The notes beneath the pieces were generated by a model that worked only from the letters and a program-made list of their open reading frames with translations, was not told the origin of the DNA and searched no databases. A stretch of DNA of 37,847 nucleotides, taken from assembly GCA_046590195.1 (NCBI GenBank), contig JBKJTP010000147.1, positions 1 through 37,847 on the forward strand, given 5' to 3'. A program made the position numbers and the translations under genes. Within the stretch, counting starts at the first letter, position 1; every line of letters begins with the position of its first letter. Below are positions 1-8,049 of the stretch, one piece after another. Source of the DNA: JBKJTP01 sp046590195 (GTDB lineage: Bacteria > Bacteroidota > Ignavibacteria > Palsa-1295).

Positions 1-2
1 TC

Positions 3-749
3 TCAAAGGAGTATCCGAAGGCCATCGAGATCTATAAGAGAAAGACCGATCTTGCACCTGGAGATCTCGATGCCTATGGCCGCGCACTCATTCTTACCGG
101 TGATACGACGGGGGCTATGGGCGTGCTTCGCAAGGCAATCGTTGATGACACCGACCGTGCGGACGCAGCGCATAATGCGACAGTGAAGTTGCTGTCGGAT
201 ATGCTTCGTCTTACGAGGCAGTTCAAGGAGTCTGCAGAGGTGTATCAGGAGTTGGTGAGAAAAACCCCAACGATGGAGAACCTCAACGCCCTAGCATATA
301 TCTATTCGCAAGGCGGCATGGAGACTGAAGCTTTAGAGACCTATAACCAGATGCTCGCCAAGGATCCGAATTCGCTAGCGGCGCTTAAGGGTATCGGCGA
401 CATGTACGCTAAGGAGCCGGCGAATCCGAAAATGCGGGAGGCTTTCGAGCGCCTTGCAGGTGCGGCTGAGAAGGCTGGAAACAAGGACCTTCAGGGTCAG
501 GCAGAGTTTTGGGTAGGATACCATTATTACACGGTAAAGGAGTTCAGCACAGGGATCCCTCATCTGAATAAGGCGACAACGCTGTTGCCTGCCGATTCTC
601 CGTACTTTACAAACTTGGCACTTGTGCTTGCTGTATCCTATCAGCAGGAGAAGGATAAGGCAAATGCGGTCAAGTGGTACAAAGAAGTCCTGAAGCGCGA
701 TCCCAATAACAAGACGGCTAAGGAACAGCTTAAGAATCTCGAGAAATAG
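3..749 (+). CDS. TPR-repeat protein, 5' end outside window
   Basis: The reading frame is open from the first base, so the start lies upstream of the window; the first internal ATG at 117 is not the real start. The visible 248 residues are almost all tetratricopeptide-type helix pairs: patterns of the kind ALxxYNQMLAKDPNSLAALKGIG, where the ...DPN.. turn recurs near the C-terminus (KRDPNNKTAKEQLKNL). TPR arrays are protein-protein interaction scaffolds; no catalytic domain is visible. The location (periplasm or cytosol) cannot be judged without the N-terminus. The gene ends in TAG and is followed 24 bases later by a strong terminator, so it is probably the last gene of its operon. Function unknown. 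Confidence 0.85.
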   Translation, partial: SKEYPKAIEIYKRKTDLAPGDLDAYGRALILTGDTTGAMGVLRKAIVDDTDRADAAHNATVKLLSDMLRLTRQFKESAEVYQELVRKTPTMENLNALAYIYSQGGMETEALETYNQMLAKDPNSLAALKGIGDMYAKEPANPKMREAFERLAGAAEKAGNKDLQGQAEFWVGYHYYTVKEFSTGIPHLNKATTLLPADSPYFTNLALVLAVSYQQEKDKANAVKWYKEVLKRDPNNKTAKEQLKNLEK

Positions 750-773
750 GGGCCAACTCCTCCATTTTTAGGA

Positions 774-798
774 GCCTCACATTTTGTGGGGCTTTTTT
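774..798 (+). terminator. Rho-independent terminator after the TPR gene
   Basis: A 7-bp stem, GCCTCAC (774-780) against GTGGGGC (786-792) with one G-T pair, encloses the loop ATTTT and is followed by six T. It separates the TPR gene from the kinase-like gene. This also argues against the first possible start of the next frame (797), which would lie inside the T-tract. Confidence 0.85.
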
Positions 799-838
799 GT
801 GGAAATGGCTGAGATTGGCGCAGATATTTCATATTGAG

Positions 839-1552
839 ATGGGCAAATCTTTCAGCATGCAAAGTACCACAGAGACCGAACAGGATCTTCTCTACGGATT
901 AGGTCGAATATTAGCTCATGAGCTCAATAATCCGATCAGCGCGATTTCCAGCGCCGCGTACCTTATCGACGACTTCGCTTCAACGGCTGAGGAAGGCAAA
1001 CTTGATGTAGAATTGATCAAGCCTTTCATCGGCAGTATTCGCGAGGAGTGCATGAAGCTGAAGTACGTGGTCGAGGAATATGGCAAGTACGTAAATACAA
1101 GATCCTCATTGCCTTCGGCGCTGGACTTAAAGTCTTTTGTAGAGGCGAGGAGACGGGAGCTGGAGAACGAAGGGCTAATGATCGAGCTCGCAATCGATGT
1201 TCTGACTCCACTGAACGTTGACGCAGGGCAGATTCAGACGATGTTTCTTTCTTTAGCAGAAGCCTCGAAGCTTGCTGGAGCCACGACCCTTAAGATCTCG
1301 GGCAGCGAGTCCGCTGACCGTATCGAACTCGTTTTCGAAGATAACCGCCCCACGGAAAACTGCGATGACCCAACCGAAGCATTCGAGCCGATCCCTACAA
1401 AGCGGAGAAGGGGACTTGGACTTAAGCTTCCGACGGTCAAGCGAATTATCGACCTTCATCATGGAAGCATCACTGCTGGATTGAAAGATGGGATAGGTTG
1501 TTCAATCACTATCTCGCTTCCAAAGGCAGCCTTAGCGTCAACGCACGCATAA
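839..1552 (+). CDS. Cytosolic histidine-kinase-like protein with degenerate ATPase domain
   Basis: This is a 237-residue protein with no membrane segment and no sensor domain. An H-box is intact around His27 (LAHELNNPIS), as in NtrB-type DHp domains. The C-terminal half resembles HATPase_c and keeps a G2-like RGLGLKLPTVKRI segment. However, the N-box reads SLAEASKLA, so both usual Asn are lost, and the G1 box reads DNRPT, so both Gly are lost. ATP/Mg binding is therefore doubtful, and the protein may act as a histidine phosphotransferase of the ChpT/Spo0B sort, or as a phosphatase or pseudokinase. It lies just upstream of an NtrC-family regulator (35-base gap) and is its likely partner. The start at 839 was chosen because the earlier 797 start overlaps a terminator; 857 is also possible. 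Confidence 0.8.
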   Translation: MGKSFSMQSTTETEQDLLYGLGRILAHELNNPISAISSAAYLIDDFASTAEEGKLDVELIKPFIGSIREECMKLKYVVEEYGKYVNTRSSLPSALDLKSFVEARRRELENEGLMIELAIDVLTPLNVDAGQIQTMFLSLAEASKLAGATTLKISGSESADRIELVFEDNRPTENCDDPTEAFEPIPTKRRRGLGLKLPTVKRIIDLHHGSITAGLKDGIGCSITISLPKAALASTHA

Positions 1553-1587
1553 CAAACCTTACTTACCGGGCGCCCTATTTTTTAGCT

Positions 1588-2970
1588 ATGGCAAACGTAT
1601 TACTAGTCGACGACGAGCAAAATATTCTACTGACCTATAAGGCGATCTTCGAGCGTGGCGGACACCGTGTGTCCACGGCCTCCACGGCCGAAGATGGCTT
1701 AAGGTTGTTTGATACCGAAGGCTCTGACGTCATCGTTACCGACATGATGCTCCCAGGCATGTCGGGTATCGATCTCGTGAAGTCTATCAAGAAGAAATCT
1801 CCTGATACCGAGATCATTGTCATGACCGGTGCAGGCAGCGAGCGCACAGGCATCGAAGCGATGCGTGCGGGCGCTTATGACTATATCAAGAAGGCTGACG
1901 TACAGCCCGATGAACTTGCATTGCTCGTTGAGAAGGCAGCTGAAAAGAGCAGCCTGCAGTCAGCGATCGGATTGCGCGCTCGTATCGCGGGCCTCCGAGA
2001 GGGCTTCGAGAATATCATCGGTGAGAATCAGAACCTGATGGAAGTGTTGTCGGTAGTGAAAAAAGTCGCACCGACCGATTCCAGCGTTCTGATCTTGGGC
2101 GAGTCTGGTACGGGTAAGGAGTTGATCGCAGAAGCGATCCACTTAAACTCGCATCGCAAGACGAAGCCTTTCGTACCGATCAACTGTGGTGCGTTACCAA
2201 AGGACTTGCAGGAGTCGGAGTTGTTCGGTTATGTTAAGGGTGCTTTTACTGGCGCCAACACAAACAAGAAGGGTCTCTTCGAAGAGGCGAACGGCGGTAC
2301 GATCTTCCTCGACGAGTTAGGCGAGATGGAGCTACCGATGCAGGTCAAGTTGCTACGCTTCTTGCAGGATCACAAGATCTTCCGCATCGGTGATTCAAAG
2401 CCGATCCTGGCTGACGTACGTGTGATCTGTGCTACGAATAAGGACCTGAAGAAGCAAATCGCAGAGAAGAAATTCAGAGAGGATCTTTACTATCGTGTCA
2501 ACGTGATCTCGTTGATGTTGCCACCGCTTCGCGATCGTAAGTCCGATATTCCGGTGCTAGCGAACTACTTCGTGCAGAAGTATTGCGAGCGATTCGGTAA
2601 GCCGCACCGTGCACTTTCACAAGAGGCGATGGAGGAGATGATCAGCTACGATTGGCCAGGCAATATCCGCGAGTTGCAGAACGTCATCGAGCGTTCTGTC
2701 ATCTTGTCGGAGGGTGCGGAGATCGGCAGCGATCACTTCCCGAAGGATCTTACTGAGCCACGCGTCAATGTGCAGAACATCCTGCAGGAGCAGCCAACTC
2801 TTGACGAGCTCGAGAAGCGCTACATCCTCGAGACGCTCCGCGCGTGCAACAACAATAAGGTGTTGACCTGTGAGCGTCTAGGAATTTCAACGACCACACT
2901 CTGGCGCAAGCTCAAGCAGTATGGTGTAGACCAGGAAGCCGGTATCGAAACCGAAGAAGCCATGGCTTAG
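1588..2970 (+). CDS. NtrC-family sigma54-dependent response regulator
   Basis: This is a 460-residue three-domain regulator. The receiver domain (about 1-118) has the acidic pair D8/D9, the phospho-acceptor Asp52 in VTDMMLPG, and the Thr80 and Lys101 switch region. The AAA+ domain has a Walker A at 172-179 (GESGTGKE), the sigma54-contacting GAFTGA at 219-224 and a Walker B at 239-244 (TIFLDE). A Fis-type helix-turn-helix closes the protein (about 415-455). Such proteins hydrolyse ATP to open sigma54-RNA polymerase promoters when phosphorylated. The longer frame from 1498 overlaps the preceding gene; the ATG at 1588 starts directly at the receiver domain and is preferred. The neighbouring kinase-like protein is its likely phosphoryl partner. 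A near-consensus sigma54 site lies 31 bases downstream of its stop. Confidence 0.95.
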   Translation: MANVLLVDDEQNILLTYKAIFERGGHRVSTASTAEDGLRLFDTEGSDVIVTDMMLPGMSGIDLVKSIKKKSPDTEIIVMTGAGSERTGIEAMRAGAYDYIKKADVQPDELALLVEKAAEKSSLQSAIGLRARIAGLREGFENIIGENQNLMEVLSVVKKVAPTDSSVLILGESGTGKELIAEAIHLNSHRKTKPFVPINCGALPKDLQESELFGYVKGAFTGANTNKKGLFEEANGGTIFLDELGEMELPMQVKLLRFLQDHKIFRIGDSKPILADVRVICATNKDLKKQIAEKKFREDLYYRVNVISLMLPPLRDRKSDIPVLANYFVQKYCERFGKPHRALSQEAMEEMISYDWPGNIRELQNVIERSVILSEGAEIGSDHFPKDLTEPRVNVQNILQEQPTLDELEKRYILETLRACNNNKVLTCERLGISTTTLWRKLKQYGVDQEAGIETEEAMA

Positions 2971-3001
2971 CTCATCCTTTGCCTGATCTTAACACGACCA
3001 T

Positions 3002-3017
3002 TGGCTCACATCTTGAA
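3002..3017 (+). promoter_or_regulatory. Candidate sigma54 (-24/-12) promoter
   Basis: The sequence TGGCTCACATCTTGAA matches the sigma54 consensus TGGCACGnnnnTTGCW at TGGC, the C of position 6 and the TTG with correct spacing. The -12 dinucleotide is GA instead of GC. It sits directly behind the gene for a sigma54 activator and about 40 bases before the small membrane protein at 3056. The mismatch in the -12 box makes this tentative. Confidence 0.35.
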
Positions 3018-3055
3018 GCGGGCTCCAACAATTCATCAATTGCGGAGGATCGGTT

Positions 3056-3205
3056 ATGTGGTTCCTAATCTCATTGTTAGTAGTTCTTTGGCTGGTAGGC
3101 TTCATCAGTTTCGGCGCAGCAGCCTATTGGGTACATCTTTTACTGGTCGTAGCCTTCGTGCTACTGGTGCTCAATCTGCTCAGAGGCCGGCGAACGATGG
3201 TGTAG
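3056..3205 (+). CDS. Small lmo0937-type membrane protein
   Basis: This 49-residue protein consists of two short hydrophobic stretches. It begins MWFLISLLVVLWLVGF, has a central GAAAYWVH turn, a second segment LLLVVAFVLLVLNLL, and ends in the basic tail RGRRTMV. Pattern and length match the lmo0937 family of tiny membrane proteins, which are common in Bacteroidota and of unknown role, often stress-linked. The ribosome binding site GGAGG (3044-3048, 7 bases before ATG) is the best in the window. A terminator follows 12 bases after the stop, so the gene appears monocistronic. A sigma54-like site lies just upstream. Overlapping longer frames in this 385-base gap between the regulator and the Mla operon show no family resemblance. 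Confidence 0.75.
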   Translation: MWFLISLLVVLWLVGFISFGAAAYWVHLLLVVAFVLLVLNLLRGRRTMV

Positions 3206-3217
3206 ACTTTTCTGGGA

Positions 3218-3240
3218 GGCCCGCAGAAGCGGGCCTTTTC
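3218..3240 (+). terminator. Rho-independent terminator after small membrane protein
   Basis: A perfect 7-bp stem GGCCCGC/GCGGGCC with loop AGAA is followed by TTTTCATTTTT. It isolates the small gene from the Mla operon. Confidence 0.9.
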
Positions 3241-3263
3241 ATTTTTCTTAATGCGTTTACCTC

Positions 3264-3271
3264 TATTTTTG
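3264..3271 (+). promoter_or_regulatory. Bacteroidota-type -7 box for the Mla operon
   Basis: TATTTTTG fits the Bacteroidota -7 consensus TAnnTTTG and lies between the terminator at 3240 and the permease start at 3356. No clean -33 TTTG is seen 19-21 bases upstream, where the sequence is T-rich. A transcript would start near 3276. Confidence 0.5.
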
Positions 3272-3355
3272 CAGGGCCAACTCTCACGCATCGTCCTCGC
3301 AACCTGAGCAATGGAATAGCCTTTGTGATAGGCTTCCCTGCGAACATTATCCCGA

Positions 3356-4222
3356 ATGCCATTAAGTATTGATCCAAAGATCGTTATAGCGGGTGCAAAA
3401 GCTGATGACCCTGTGCCCGAGGCTGCGAAGCCGAAGGCTGAGGAGGGGATAACTGCGCAGGCTAATAAAGCGTGGAAGGACCAGATCATCTATCTTGGCG
3501 GTCTTGGGCTATTCTCCTGGCGTTATTTCAAGGCGATGTTCAAGCGGCCTTGGGAATTCAAGGAGATCATACGGCAGACCTACCAGATAGGCTTTCGATC
3601 ACTACCGCTGGTCATTATCGTGGGTATCGTCATTGGCGCGGTGCTTACCATGCAGGCTCGGCCGACGATGCGAAAGTTTGGCGCCGAGGGCGTCATCCCT
3701 GTCATGGTGGCCATTAGCGTGATGCGAGAGTTAGCGCCTGTGCTTATCAGCATTATCGTTGGTGGTAGAGTTGGGGCCGGCATCGCTGCTGAGCTCGGAT
3801 CGATGAGGGTCACCGAGCAGATCGATGCGATGGAGGTGGCCGCACTCGATCCTTTCAAGTATCTCGTTTTTACGCGTCTGACGGCCTGCCTGATCGCGAT
3901 CCCGATCCTGGTGATCTATGCCGATTTTCTCGCACTGTTTGGTTCATTCCTGACTCAGAAGATAGAAGCCGGATCAAGTGCAGAGTTGTTCTACAATACC
4001 GTTGTGAAATCGGTCGCATTCGCAGACTATATCCCCGGCATTTTGAAGTCGGTTTTCTTTGGATTCATCATCGGCATCGTTGGTTGCTACGAAGGTTTTA
4101 ATAGTAAGGGCGGTACGGAGGGCGTTGGTAAGTCAGCTACTGATGCGGCTGTCGCATCGTCGCTTCTTATTATTATCATGGATGCGCTGTTCGTAAAGTT
4201 GTTTCTCATTCTATTTGGCTGA
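3356..4222 (+). CDS. mlaE: MlaE/YrbE-family lipid ABC transporter permease
   Basis: This 288-residue inner-membrane permease moves phospholipid or other lipid between inner membrane and periplasm with MlaF and MlaD. A polar N-terminal extension of about 40 residues precedes an amphipathic segment and several membrane helices: about 83-100, 113-135, 172-195 and two near the C-terminus. The family signature loop is present at 153-170 (TEQIDAMEVAALDPFKYL), as is the MRELAPVL stretch at 123-130. Its stop overlaps the ATPase start by one base (TGATG), indicating translational coupling. A Bacteroidota -7 box lies 85 bases upstream. The order permease-ATPase-MCE is the usual one; mlaB and mlaC homologues are absent nearby, which is common outside Proteobacteria. 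Confidence 0.93.
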   Translation: MPLSIDPKIVIAGAKADDPVPEAAKPKAEEGITAQANKAWKDQIIYLGGLGLFSWRYFKAMFKRPWEFKEIIRQTYQIGFRSLPLVIIVGIVIGAVLTMQARPTMRKFGAEGVIPVMVAISVMRELAPVLISIIVGGRVGAGIAAELGSMRVTEQIDAMEVAALDPFKYLVFTRLTACLIAIPILVIYADFLALFGSFLTQKIEAGSSAELFYNTVVKSVAFADYIPGILKSVFFGFIIGIVGCYEGFNSKGGTEGVGKSATDAAVASSLLIIIMDALFVKLFLILFG

Positions 4223-5067
4223 TGCCCGATTCTCGAATTTTGCTTGAGGTGAAAAATGCCGCGAAGGCCTTCGATGAGAAGGTGATCCTTCGCGACGTTT
4301 CGATACAGATCAATGAAGGTGAGACGCTTTCGATCCTTGGGAAATCGGGTACCGGAAAAAGCGTGCTTCTGAAGATCATCGTGGGTCTCCTTGAACCTGA
4401 CAAAGGCGAGGTGATCTACCGTGGACAAAGCTTGCTCGAACTCACGGAGCCTGAGCTCAATGAGGTCAGAAAGAAGATCGGCTTTCTTTTTCAGGGGGCG
4501 GCTTTGTTTGACTCGATGTCTGTCGGTGAGAACCTGGAGATGTATCTGAAGAAGCATGCAAAGTTTGAAGTCGCTGAGCGTGAGAAAAAGATCAGGCGTG
4601 CGTTAGAACTCGTTGAGTTATCCGACGTCATCGATCAAATGCCTTCAGCGCTTTCGGGCGGCATGAGAAAGCGCGCCGGACTTGCGAGGTCCATCGTGCT
4701 TGAACCCGAGATGATCCTGTATGACGAGCCGACGACAGGTCTCGATCCTGTAACAGCGTCATCGATTGCAGAGCTGATCCTGACATTACAGAAGGAGCTG
4801 AAGATCGCATCGCTCGTGGTCACTCACGATCTGCCGACGGCGTATACCGTATCAGATCGTGCAGTTGTGCTCTCCGATGGATACAAGATCTTTGATGGTC
4901 ACATTGAGGGCTTGGGGGATCAGGAAGATGAATTCCTCCAGGATTATCTCAAGTCCAGCAAAGTTGACCGTTCGCATAGGGACGCGATCCTGAAGTCTAT
5001 CAAGGCAGGCGATACAAAACATTCAAGTGTAGAAAGTACACAGACTACCGTAGAAAATAAGGCATAA
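4222..5067 (+). CDS. mlaF: MlaF-type ABC transporter ATP-binding protein
   Basis: This 281-residue cytosolic ATPase energises the MlaE permease. A Walker A (GKSGTGKS, 40-47), Q-loop Gln91, an ABC signature LSGGM (144-148) and a Walker B with catalytic Glu (ILYDEP, 165-170) are all present. The H-loop His is in VVTHDLPTAY. The LSGGMRKRAGLAR form of the signature is typical of the MlaF subfamily. About 40 extra polar residues follow the core, a C-terminal tail that may contact the permease or a partner. It starts inside the stop codon of mlaE and is separated by one base from the MCE gene, so the three are one operon. Confidence 0.94.
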   Translation: MPDSRILLEVKNAAKAFDEKVILRDVSIQINEGETLSILGKSGTGKSVLLKIIVGLLEPDKGEVIYRGQSLLELTEPELNEVRKKIGFLFQGAALFDSMSVGENLEMYLKKHAKFEVAEREKKIRRALELVELSDVIDQMPSALSGGMRKRAGLARSIVLEPEMILYDEPTTGLDPVTASSIAELILTLQKELKIASLVVTHDLPTAYTVSDRAVVLSDGYKIFDGHIEGLGDQEDEFLQDYLKSSKVDRSHRDAILKSIKAGDTKHSSVESTQTTVENKA

Positions 5068-5068
5068 T

Positions 5069-6088
5069 ATGAAACGTCGGTCAGTACCTCTCTTCCGTAT
5101 AGGTTTATTCGTTATTATAGGATTTATCGTCTTCTTCGTCTTTGTCTTTGCCATTGGCAGTCAGGACAAAATGTTCAACCGCAAGACAGAGATCTTTGCT
5201 AAATTCAAAACTGTCAGTGGCTTGAAGTCTGGTGCCCAGGTGCTATACTCGGGTATCCCTATCGGTAGCGTTACGGATATCGCATTGCCTGACAAGCCGA
5301 CGGATGCTGTTCGTGTAACGATGAAGATCATCAACAAGGCGCTGCATCTTGTTCGAGCGAATTCGCTCGCGACGATCTCTACGGAAGGTATCATCGGTGA
5401 CAAGATCATTGTGATCGAGGATGGCAAGGGCCCTGCGGGGGCTGTTGGCGAAGGTGCGTTGGTGCAGGGCAAGTCACCAAAGGACTACACGCAGGCCATC
5501 GATACCCTTGAAGAAGCAGTGAAGAATGTCAATCGCATCGCCTCTGAAGCATCGCTTATTCTGCAGGGACTTCGCAGCGGCGAAGGCTCGGTAGGCAAGC
5601 TGCTGACCGATGACGCGCTGTACAACGACCTCCACAAACTTTCGATCGAGTCACAGGCAACAATGATCGCTGCACGCGGGCAAGTTGAACGTGTCGGTGC
5701 GCAGGTTGAGCGAGTAGGACTCCGTGTCGAGAATATGAGTACTGAGGTTGATGGCATTATCAGTGGTATCAAGAGGGGAGAGGGTAGCTTTGGGAAGTTA
5801 CTCAAGGATGAGGCGCTTTACGAAGATCTTCGTGCGACTTCAGACAACATTCGTGTCTCGAGCTATGACATGCGCGACGCGTTGGCAAAGGTCTCACTTG
5901 GTGGAGGTAAGTTCGCTGAAGTGATGGAAGCGCTGAAGCACAACTTTCTCGTCAAGGGCTACTTTGAAGAACGAGGATATTGGGATGCTCCTCAATTCGA
6001 AATGACGATCGATCGTAAGATCGATTCGCTCAATAAATTGCAGAATCGCCTCGACGCGCAACTGCCTAAAGCAAAAGTGTCACAATAG
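5069..6088 (+). CDS. mlaD: MlaD-family MCE lipid-binding protein
   Basis: This 339-residue protein has one N-terminal membrane anchor (about 8-30, followed by the periplasmic GSQDKMF). A single MCE domain follows (about 36-115) with the usual VSGLKSGAQVLYSGIPIGSV core. After that comes a long helical/coiled segment, in which the motif GEGSxGKLL..ALYxDL occurs twice, as in other FCB MCE proteins. MCE proteins form hexameric rings that shuttle lipids across the periplasm together with MlaEF. It follows mlaF by one base. The C-terminal region is predicted only from sequence character; whether it forms a tunnel or needle is unknown. Confidence 0.92.
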   Translation: MKRRSVPLFRIGLFVIIGFIVFFVFVFAIGSQDKMFNRKTEIFAKFKTVSGLKSGAQVLYSGIPIGSVTDIALPDKPTDAVRVTMKIINKALHLVRANSLATISTEGIIGDKIIVIEDGKGPAGAVGEGALVQGKSPKDYTQAIDTLEEAVKNVNRIASEASLILQGLRSGEGSVGKLLTDDALYNDLHKLSIESQATMIAARGQVERVGAQVERVGLRVENMSTEVDGIISGIKRGEGSFGKLLKDEALYEDLRATSDNIRVSSYDMRDALAKVSLGGGKFAEVMEALKHNFLVKGYFEERGYWDAPQFEMTIDRKIDSLNKLQNRLDAQLPKAKVSQ

Positions 6089-6096
6089 TACCGTCG

Positions 6097-6108
6097 GTGC
6101 TCGAGCAC
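6097..6108. repeat. Perfect 12-bp palindrome between mlaD and kinase gene
   Basis: GTGCTCGAGCAC lies 9 bases after the mlaD stop. With no loop and no T-tract it is not a terminator; it could be an operator or chance. Confidence 0.4.
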
Positions 6109-6142
6109 TGGTCGCGGGTTTCGTTGGGTTTGACCGCAAAAA

Positions 6143-8041
6143 ATGTTTCGGACACTACGATCGAAGATACTCACAAGTTATCTGGTGATCATCCTCTTAA
6201 TGGGATGCTTACTGACGTGGAGTATTATCTCGTTGATCCGGATCGAGAACAAAGGCCGAGATGCGTTGCAGGACCGCTTGCGCGTGCTTACCTTGATCGA
6301 TAGCTTCGATCAAAGCGTTAGTGGAATTCGTGCAAGCGCATTACAGCAGATCTATAACCAGGACACGTCAGATCCTCAGTTACTTTCCAGATCTGGGCAG
6401 AAGTTGCAGTCAACCGTGACTGAGATCACCGCCAGGGTTGCTCAAGTCGATCCGGCACTTGCGAAGACCTATGAGCTAGGGCAGCTCGCGTATCTCTCAC
6501 GAGTAATGATCCAGGAGTTGCGCTTCACGATCGCACCCACCATCGATGGCCGACAGGTTGCCACTCGCGAGCGAATCGAAAGTTTCTCCACTGAGATCGA
6601 GCCTATAATCGATAGCATTCGAAGCAATGTGCGTGCGATCGAGCATGACTATACGGTCAGTCTTGATCGGGCAGCGCTCGATGTTGTAAATAACGGCTCC
6701 CGCGTCCGCAATCAGGTCATGATCTTTGGTTTGATCGTGGTAACCTTATGTATCTATCTGAGCCTTAAATTTGCCAATGGCATCGTCGCGCCGATTGCAG
6801 AGCTGACGGAGAAGTCGCGTTTGATCACCGCGGGCGAACTACATCAACTCGTTATTCCGCGTGCGAACGACGAGATCGGCAAGCTTGGCGATCAGTTCAA
6901 CCTGATGGCCGAGAAGCTGACGGAATTTGAAGAGTTGAATCTCAAGAAGATCCTTGAAGAAAAGGCGATCTCTGAATCCATCGTCCAAGCTATGGACGAT
7001 GCGCTGATCCTGATCGATCGTCTTGGTTATATCTTGTCAGTCAACCGCAAGGCCGAAGCGATCTTTAACTTTCGCGGCGTTGAAGGATTGCGCTGCGTTG
7101 ACGTAAGCAAGGGAGTGCCGGTAGTCGAGACGCTGTGCGTCGCTGCGGTCAATAATACGTGGGACGTTGAGCTTGGGCTGAAGGTCGTTGAGCACAACGC
7201 AGGCGAAGAGACTGTCTACCTTACTCGCGATATCATCCCGATCCAATCTGGCGAATGGCTCGGCACGGTCGCGTACCTGCTTATCTTGAGAGATGTCTCT
7301 CGCGCATACGAACTCGAAAAGATGCGCTCCGACTTTGTCGGTATGGTATCGCACGAGTTGCGTACACCGCTGACCTCGATCCGCATGAGTGTTGACTTGC
7401 TTGCCGAACCTGCGCTCGGGCAACTCAGCGACGTGCAGGAGCAATTCGTCCAGGCGATCCGAGAAGAATCCGAACGGCTGCTTCGCATCGTAAACGATCT
7501 CATGGATCTTGCGAAGATCGAGTCGGGTAAGTTCGAGGTCAGACCTGCGGAGCTACAGCTACAAAATTTCTTCGACCATCTGGTTATTCCGTTCATCGCA
7601 CCAGCGAAGGAGTCTCAGATCGAGCTTCGTGTAGAGCTTGATGGCTCGCTTGAAACGGTCAAGGCGGATCCTGACAGACTCAAGCAAGTTTTCGTGAACC
7701 TCATCTCGAATGCGATGAGATATACGCCGCCGGGCGGCAACATTACGACAGGCGCACGTAAGAGTCCTAAGGGCAACTTTGCGGAGTTCTTCGTGCGCGA
7801 TACGGGCGCGGGCATCCCGAAGGAGTTCGTCCCAAAGGTCTTCCAGCGGTTTGCCATCGAGAGCAAAGACGCTAAGGCCGGCACCGGACTTGGGCTCTCT
7901 ATCGCCAAAGAGATCGTGCAGGCCCACGGTGGTTCGATCGCGGTAAGAAGTGAAATTAACAAGGGGACAGAGTTTGTTTTCAGTATACCCTTGGCGCTAA
8001 ATGTGCAGACGATACCCTCGAAAGCAGCGCCATTAGCTTGA
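6143..8041 (+). CDS. Membrane sensor histidine kinase (HAMP-PAS-HisKA-HATPase)
   Basis: This is a 632-residue transmembrane kinase. Membrane helix 1 (about 10-30) and helix 2 (about 190-208) enclose a mostly helical periplasmic sensor domain of about 155 residues. A HAMP linker follows (about 209-262), then a PAS domain (about 275-385), a DHp domain with phospho-acceptor His404 (VSHELRTPL) and a catalytic ATPase domain with an intact N-box (NLISNAMRYTP), G1 box (DTGAGIP) and G2 box (GTGLGLSIAKEI). All catalytic motifs are present, unlike the kinase-like protein at 839. It follows mlaD by 54 bases on the same strand, and its TGA is adjacent to the response regulator start, so the pair is co-expressed. 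An envelope-sensing role linked to lipid transport is inferred from position only. Confidence 0.95.
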   Translation: MFRTLRSKILTSYLVIILLMGCLLTWSIISLIRIENKGRDALQDRLRVLTLIDSFDQSVSGIRASALQQIYNQDTSDPQLLSRSGQKLQSTVTEITARVAQVDPALAKTYELGQLAYLSRVMIQELRFTIAPTIDGRQVATRERIESFSTEIEPIIDSIRSNVRAIEHDYTVSLDRAALDVVNNGSRVRNQVMIFGLIVVTLCIYLSLKFANGIVAPIAELTEKSRLITAGELHQLVIPRANDEIGKLGDQFNLMAEKLTEFEELNLKKILEEKAISESIVQAMDDALILIDRLGYILSVNRKAEAIFNFRGVEGLRCVDVSKGVPVVETLCVAAVNNTWDVELGLKVVEHNAGEETVYLTRDIIPIQSGEWLGTVAYLLILRDVSRAYELEKMRSDFVGMVSHELRTPLTSIRMSVDLLAEPALGQLSDVQEQFVQAIREESERLLRIVNDLMDLAKIESGKFEVRPAELQLQNFFDHLVIPFIAPAKESQIELRVELDGSLETVKADPDRLKQVFVNLISNAMRYTPPGGNITTGARKSPKGNFAEFFVRDTGAGIPKEFVPKVFQRFAIESKDAKAGTGLGLSIAKEIVQAHGGSIAVRSEINKGTEFVFSIPLALNVQTIPSKAAPLA

Positions 8042-8049
8042 GCGTTTAC

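Noticed and set aside
613..629. A TGGCAC...TTGC sequence resembling a sigma54 promoter inside the TPR gene
   Set aside because: The spacing between the GG and GC elements is one base too long, and a terminator lies between it and the next gene.
3001..3372. A 123-codon frame on + covering the regulator-mlaE gap
   Set aside because: It runs through a strong terminator and overlaps the well-supported 49-residue membrane protein in another frame.
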